From Flavobacteriales bacterium UBA958 (GTDB taxonomy: Bacteria; Bacteroidota; Bacteroidia; Flavobacteriales_D; Crocinitomicaceae), in NCBI GenBank assembly GCA_002293045.1, contig DBCM01000133.1, positions 1 to 7,525 of the forward strand: DNA of 7,525 bases, given 5' to 3'. The notes below the pieces were generated by a model. The model was not told the origin of the DNA. It saw nothing but the letters and a program-made list of their open reading frames with translations, and did no database searches. The translations under genes and the position numbers were made by a program. Shown here in pieces: positions 4,823 to 7,525 of the stretch; position 1 is the stretch's first letter, and every line of letters starts with the position of its first letter.

Positions 4823-6353
4823 TCCCGCAGATCAACGAGAAAAGCTGCTTAGTTTTTGCGAAAGGCAAGAGATTGAAGTAGTTGGGTTTTACCACGACGA
4901 TGAAAGTGGTAAATCGTTTAAACGACCAGAATGGATTAAGATTATGGCTTATCTTAGAAAGCACAAGAATGTCGTAGACTATGTGTACTTTTTAAAATGG
5001 GATCGATTTTCTAGAAACGCAACAGAGGCTTATGCCGAATTGGCCAAACTTAAAAAATTGGGGGTAGAGGCGCGCGCCATGGAACAGCCACTGGATTTGG
5101 AAATTCCCGAGCAAAAGGTGCTACTGGCGATTTACCTTACTGCGCCAGAGGTGGACAACGACCGCAGAGCGCTCAATGTTTTTCATGGTATGCGCCGCGC
5201 GAGAAAGGAGGGAAGATGGATGGGAGGGAAGCCTTTGGGGTATCGCAACACGCGAGATCAAAATAACCGACCCATTATTGCTCCTGAAGGTGGATTGATT
5301 GAATCCTTGGTGGTTAGGGCCTTCCACGATTTTGCAACGGGGTTGTATAGCACCGAGGAGCTCCGAGCCAAATACGTTAAATTGGGGCTTAAATGCTGTA
5401 AGAATTCCTTTGCGAATATGCTGCAAAGCCAAGCTTATATTGGTAAAGTACTGGTCCCTAAGTACAAAAACGAACGCGAGCAATGGATTCAAGGGCAACA
5501 TCAACCGTTGATTGATGAGCTTACCTTCCTAAAATGTCAAGAGGTAATCAATGGACGAAAACGCAAAGTTCCACAAACCTTTAATACGCTTCGGGATGAA
5601 TTTCCATTGAGGGGATTTTTAATCTGTCCGCAATGCGGTAAATCCTTAACCGCTTCAACTTCCAAGGGAAAATATAACTATTTCTCCTATTATCATTGCT
5701 TCAAAGGATGCAAGGAGCGCCAGAAGGTAGAAGTGGTTCATCAGTCCTTAGAAGAGTTGCTACACGTTCTTTCCCCTAAGGAAGATCCGATGAATTTGCT
5801 GGTTGCGTTAATCAAAGCAAAGTACAAGGAGCAAAATCAAAATTCGCGTGCAGAAGCGGCTGCCATCTTGAGGGAAATAGGGCGTCAAGAGCAACGATTA
5901 TCCAACGCGCGAGACCTGATGTTGGACGGCGAAATCTCTTCAGACGACTTTAAAGGTATGAAAGCAGAGATCGATCAAGCGCTCACTCGACTGCGTTTCG
6001 AGCACATTCAAGCATCGACCGAGGTGGCGGGAATAGACAAAAAACTCGACCAACTTGGAAGGACCATGTCGAACCTCTTAAGTCTCTATAAATCAGCAGA
6101 CTTAGCCATCAAGAGGAAGCTAATTGGTTCGATGTTCCCTAAAAAATTGACATTTGAAAAAAATGCAGTTCGAACTCTAGAATTAAACCCAGCGGTTTTG
6201 CTAATTTCTAGTAAAATCAATGCTTCCAGAAGGGGTAAAAAAGATAAGCACACCAATTTTGGTGTGCTTACCTGTCAAGTGGAGTCGGAGGGGTTCGAAC
6301 CCTCGTCCAAACAATGGGAACTCAAGCTTTCTACATGCTTATTTCCTGATTGA
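4761..6353 (+). CDS. Large serine recombinase (site-specific integrase)
   Basis: The protein has 530 residues, a usual length for large serine integrases. The catalytic resolvase domain (about 4-150) has YTRVST with nucleophile S12 and R10, and KWDRFSRN with R82 and R85; the long E helix is at about 131-152 (RRALNVFHGMRRARKEGRW). A recombinase DNA-binding domain follows (about 155-275), then a zinc ribbon with C289, C292, C313 and C317, then a coiled coil (about 362-446) of the type that controls integration versus excision. The conserved part ends near residue 480 (FPKKLTFEKN...LNPAVLLI). Residues from about 493 are encoded by the tmRNA terminator and from 507 by the antisense of tmRNA itself (VESEGFEPSSKQ, a familiar antisense tRNA/tmRNA string). 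The gene is last in a plus-strand unit with the MerR-like and small genes. It is the probable integrase of an element inserted at ssrA; all catalytic residues seen are intact. Confidence 0.93.
   Translation: MKKKAIVYTRVSTDEQNNGYSPADQREKLLSFCERQEIEVVGFYHDDESGKSFKRPEWIKIMAYLRKHKNVVDYVYFLKWDRFSRNATEAYAELAKLKKLGVEARAMEQPLDLEIPEQKVLLAIYLTAPEVDNDRRALNVFHGMRRARKEGRWMGGKPLGYRNTRDQNNRPIIAPEGGLIESLVVRAFHDFATGLYSTEELRAKYVKLGLKCCKNSFANMLQSQAYIGKVLVPKYKNEREQWIQGQHQPLIDELTFLKCQEVINGRKRKVPQTFNTLRDEFPLRGFLICPQCGKSLTASTSKGKYNYFSYYHCFKGCKERQKVEVVHQSLEELLHVLSPKEDPMNLLVALIKAKYKEQNQNSRAEAAAILREIGRQEQRLSNARDLMLDGEISSDDFKGMKAEIDQALTRLRFEHIQASTEVAGIDKKLDQLGRTMSNLLSLYKSADLAIKRKLIGSMFPKKLTFEKNAVRTLELNPAVLLISSKINASRRGKKDKHTNFGVLTCQVESEGFEPSSKQWELKLSTCLFPD
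6237..6270 (-). terminator. Intrinsic terminator of ssrA
   Basis: TAAGCACACC (6261-6270 read on the minus strand) pairs with GGTGTGCTTA over 10 perfect base pairs around a six-base loop (6255-6260), followed on the minus strand by a run of six T (6242-6237). It starts 9 bases beyond the tmRNA 3' end. No T-run follows on the plus strand, so it works for ssrA only. It lies inside the recombinase coding region (about residues 493-504). Confidence 0.85.
6271..6310. other. Candidate attachment-site junction at the ssrA 3' end
   Basis: This segment covers the last bases before tmRNA and its 3' acceptor strand and T arm. The T stem-loop (GAGGG, TTCGAAC loop, CCCTC) is a natural near-palindrome, which suits the two-fold symmetric sites of serine recombinases. 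The recombinase frame becomes non-homologous tail about here. The exact crossover cannot be placed from one junction. Confidence 0.3.
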
Positions 6354-6679
6354 TTTTTCGATCCGAAATTGGACAGGAACACCCGGTCTCGGACTTAGCC
6401 ACTGAGTTCTCGTAACCGCTTAGTAGCCTCACGTTTACCAGCCCGATGAGATGAACCTTCGAGTGGTAAGCAAAACGGGCCGTCGCCTACCGAAGGTACT
6501 TGTTCAACCTACTGTCCTTCAGTTGAATTAAGCCAACTAACATTCCGTTAATTAAGCAGCAAGTGCGTATGACGTATTGTCATTTATTGTTTGTGACAAG
6601 ATATTAAAGAGGTTCACCACAACCCTCTGCATGCTGACACCTGACTGCCGCTATCGCTGTCAAATCCAATGTCGACCCC
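6280..6679 (-). ncRNA. ssrA: tmRNA (transfer-messenger RNA), one-piece
   Basis: About 400 bases. The 5' end GGGGTCG (6679-6673) pairs over 7 bp with CGACTCC before the discriminator A (6280), forming the tRNA-like acceptor; the 3' CCA is not encoded. The T arm GAGGG-TTCGAAC-CCCTC and the adjacent GCATGTAGAAAGC...TTTGGACGAGGG strand match known Bacteroidota tmRNAs, as does the 5' GGATTTGACAGCG. The tag frame ends TAC GCA CTT GCT GCT TAA (stop at 6554-6552). Taking GAC (6581-6579) as resume codon, with an A four bases before it, the encoded tag is DNTSYALAA, nine residues, the same length as GENNYALAA in Bacteroides. It rescues stalled ribosomes and marks the stalled product for proteolysis. 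Boundaries are inferred from the acceptor stem. Confidence 0.92.
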
Positions 6680-6712
6680 AAAGAACGTATTGCTTCGCTA
6701 AAGCAACTGCTG

Positions 6713-6744
6713 CAAAGTTACGCGCTTTTGTGCGGGTTATAACA
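6713..6744 (-). promoter_or_regulatory. ssrA promoter
   Basis: TAACTTTG (6720-6713, minus) is an exact match to the Bacteroidota -7 consensus TAnnTTTG; a weak -33-like TGTT (6744-6741) lies 20 bases upstream. Transcription would start near 6706, giving a ~27-base precursor leader. The leader contains a 6-bp hairpin (TTGCTT / AAGCAA, 6690-6706) just before the mature 5' end. Confidence 0.65.
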
Positions 6745-6791
6745 GGATTTGAACTGATTTAATTAATTTTAGGAAAACTAAGCACCTTTTT

Positions 6792-7525
6792 ATGTCATAT
6801 CCATACCAACTACAGACCTTTCAACAATATCAAGACGCCTATCAACATAGCGTTGATAATCCCGAATCTTTTTGGGCATCCATCGCAGCGAATTTCCAAT
6901 GGATAAAACCATGGGATAAGGTCCTTCACTGGAATTTTTCCGACCCCGATGTACGCTGGTTTGATGGAGCGCAACTCAACATTACAGAAAATTGCCTAGA
7001 CCGTCATTTGGCTACCCAGGGCAATACGACAGCAATTCTTTGGGAATCCAATAATCCGGAGGAAGCATCTCGCGCAATTTCCTACACGGAACTTCATCAC
7101 TTAGTAAATCAATTCGCGCGGGTACTGCTCAATCATGGGGTTAAAAAAGGCGACCGCGTATGCCTCTACATGGGAATGATTCCAGAATTAGCCATTGCCA
7201 CCTTGGCCTGCGCTCGCATTGGAGCCATCCATTCCATTATTTTCGGTGGGTTTTCTGCACAAGCCATAGCGGATCGTGTCGCGGATGCCGGCGCAACCTG
7301 TATCGTAACCTGCGATGGAGCCTACCGGGGAGCAAAGGATATTCCTTTAAAAGCGGTCGTGGATGAGGCGTTGAAATCTAGCAAATCCGTGGCATCTGTG
7401 ATCGTTTATGAGCGCACCAAGACGGCTTGCACCATGCAGGAAGGACGCGATTTTTGGTGGCATAACGAAATGGATCGGGTAGCAAACGAAGGGAATTGGA
7501 ATGTACCCGCAGAAGCCATGGAAGC
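6792..7525 (+). CDS. acsA: Acetyl-CoA synthetase, N-terminal part (runs off the window)
   Basis: This is an open frame of 244 complete codons from ATG at 6792 to the window edge. Family landmarks appear in order: the N-terminal domain with FWASIAANFQWIKPWDKVLHW (27-47) and WFDGAQLNITENCLDRHL (56-73), the start of the AMP-forming domain with DRVCLYMGMIPELAIATLAC (121-140), ARIGAIHSIIFGGFSAQAIA (141-160), and RGAKDIPLK (179-187), which corresponds to the CoA-binding RGGK region of known enzymes. The enzyme activates acetate through acetyl-AMP to acetyl-CoA in the cytoplasm. About two thirds of the usual ~640-650 residues, including the nucleotide-binding and lysine-acetylation motifs, lie beyond the edge. 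It is divergent from ssrA across 112 bases, with a possible -7 box TAATTTTA upstream. Its higher G+C marks it as core chromosome. Confidence 0.93.
   Translation, partial: MSYPYQLQTFQQYQDAYQHSVDNPESFWASIAANFQWIKPWDKVLHWNFSDPDVRWFDGAQLNITENCLDRHLATQGNTTAILWESNNPEEASRAISYTELHHLVNQFARVLLNHGVKKGDRVCLYMGMIPELAIATLACARIGAIHSIIFGGFSAQAIADRVADAGATCIVTCDGAYRGAKDIPLKAVVDEALKSSKSVASVIVYERTKTACTMQEGRDFWWHNEMDRVANEGNWNVPAEAME

Larger units (their letters stand above)
2602..6310. mobile_element. Probable right-hand part of an integrative element ending at ssrA
   Basis: The serine recombinase abuts and enters the 3' end of ssrA, a known hot spot for integration. The genes between 2602 and the recombinase (zinc-ribbon, membrane, MerR-like and small proteins) look like its regulatory module. 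Only the right boundary (somewhere near 6240-6353) is supported. The left boundary given here is just the end of the compact gene module; the true one may lie beyond the window and include the mcrB-like gene and the secreted protein. No copy of the ssrA 3' end was seen to the left. Confidence 0.4.

Noticed and set aside
5121..5504. 127-codon minus-strand frame inside the recombinase gene
   Set aside because: It is fully antisense to a well-supported recombinase domain and shows no family features.
6220..6405. Plus-strand frame with RGSNPRP-like residues
   Set aside because: This is antisense translation of the tmRNA T arm, a well-known source of false proteins.
6577..6762. Plus-strand 61-codon frame
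   Set aside because: It lies antisense to the 5' half of tmRNA and its promoter and has no protein-like features.

Overview
The window reads as chromosomal DNA of a member of the Bacteroidota. Three things point there: a secreted protein with a type IX secretion (Por) C-terminal sorting domain, promoter elements close to the phylum's -7 consensus TAnnTTTG (an exact match in front of tmRNA), and a tmRNA whose tag ends in YALAA. A Flavobacteriales-like organism is plausible, but genus and family cannot be decided from sequence alone.

Layout. Positions 1-1150 (minus) hold the N-terminal 383 codons of an McrB-like type IV restriction GTPase; the gene leaves the window just after its Walker A motif. 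Positions 1151-1510 are non-coding, with an inverted repeat, a 14-bp direct repeat and a probable promoter. Positions 1511-2530 (plus) encode a 339-residue T9SS-secreted protein of unknown role. Positions 2602-3477 (minus) look like a compact operon: a zinc-ribbon protein, a single-pass membrane protein overlapping it by ATGA, and a third small gene that seems to have decayed. A divergent intergenic region with two abutting 31-bp repeats separates this operon from a plus-strand unit: a MerR-like regulator (3627-4547), a small conserved-looking protein (4622-4822), and a large serine recombinase (4761-6353).

The recombinase gene runs tail-to-tail into the tmRNA gene ssrA (6280-6679, minus). 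Its last two dozen codons are antisense tmRNA sequence, and the tmRNA terminator lies inside its coding region. The simplest reading is that 6280 and its surroundings form the right-hand junction of an integrative element inserted at the 3' end of ssrA. The recombinase would be the integrase, the MerR-like and zinc-ribbon genes its control module, and McrB and the secreted protein possible cargo. The left junction was not found here. To the right lies ordinary chromosome: ssrA, then acetyl-CoA synthetase (6792 to the window end), which is visibly richer in G+C than the left third.

The most interesting parts are the recombinase/tmRNA fusion, the 31-bp tandem operator-like repeats, and the unnamed five-gene regulatory/recombinase module.
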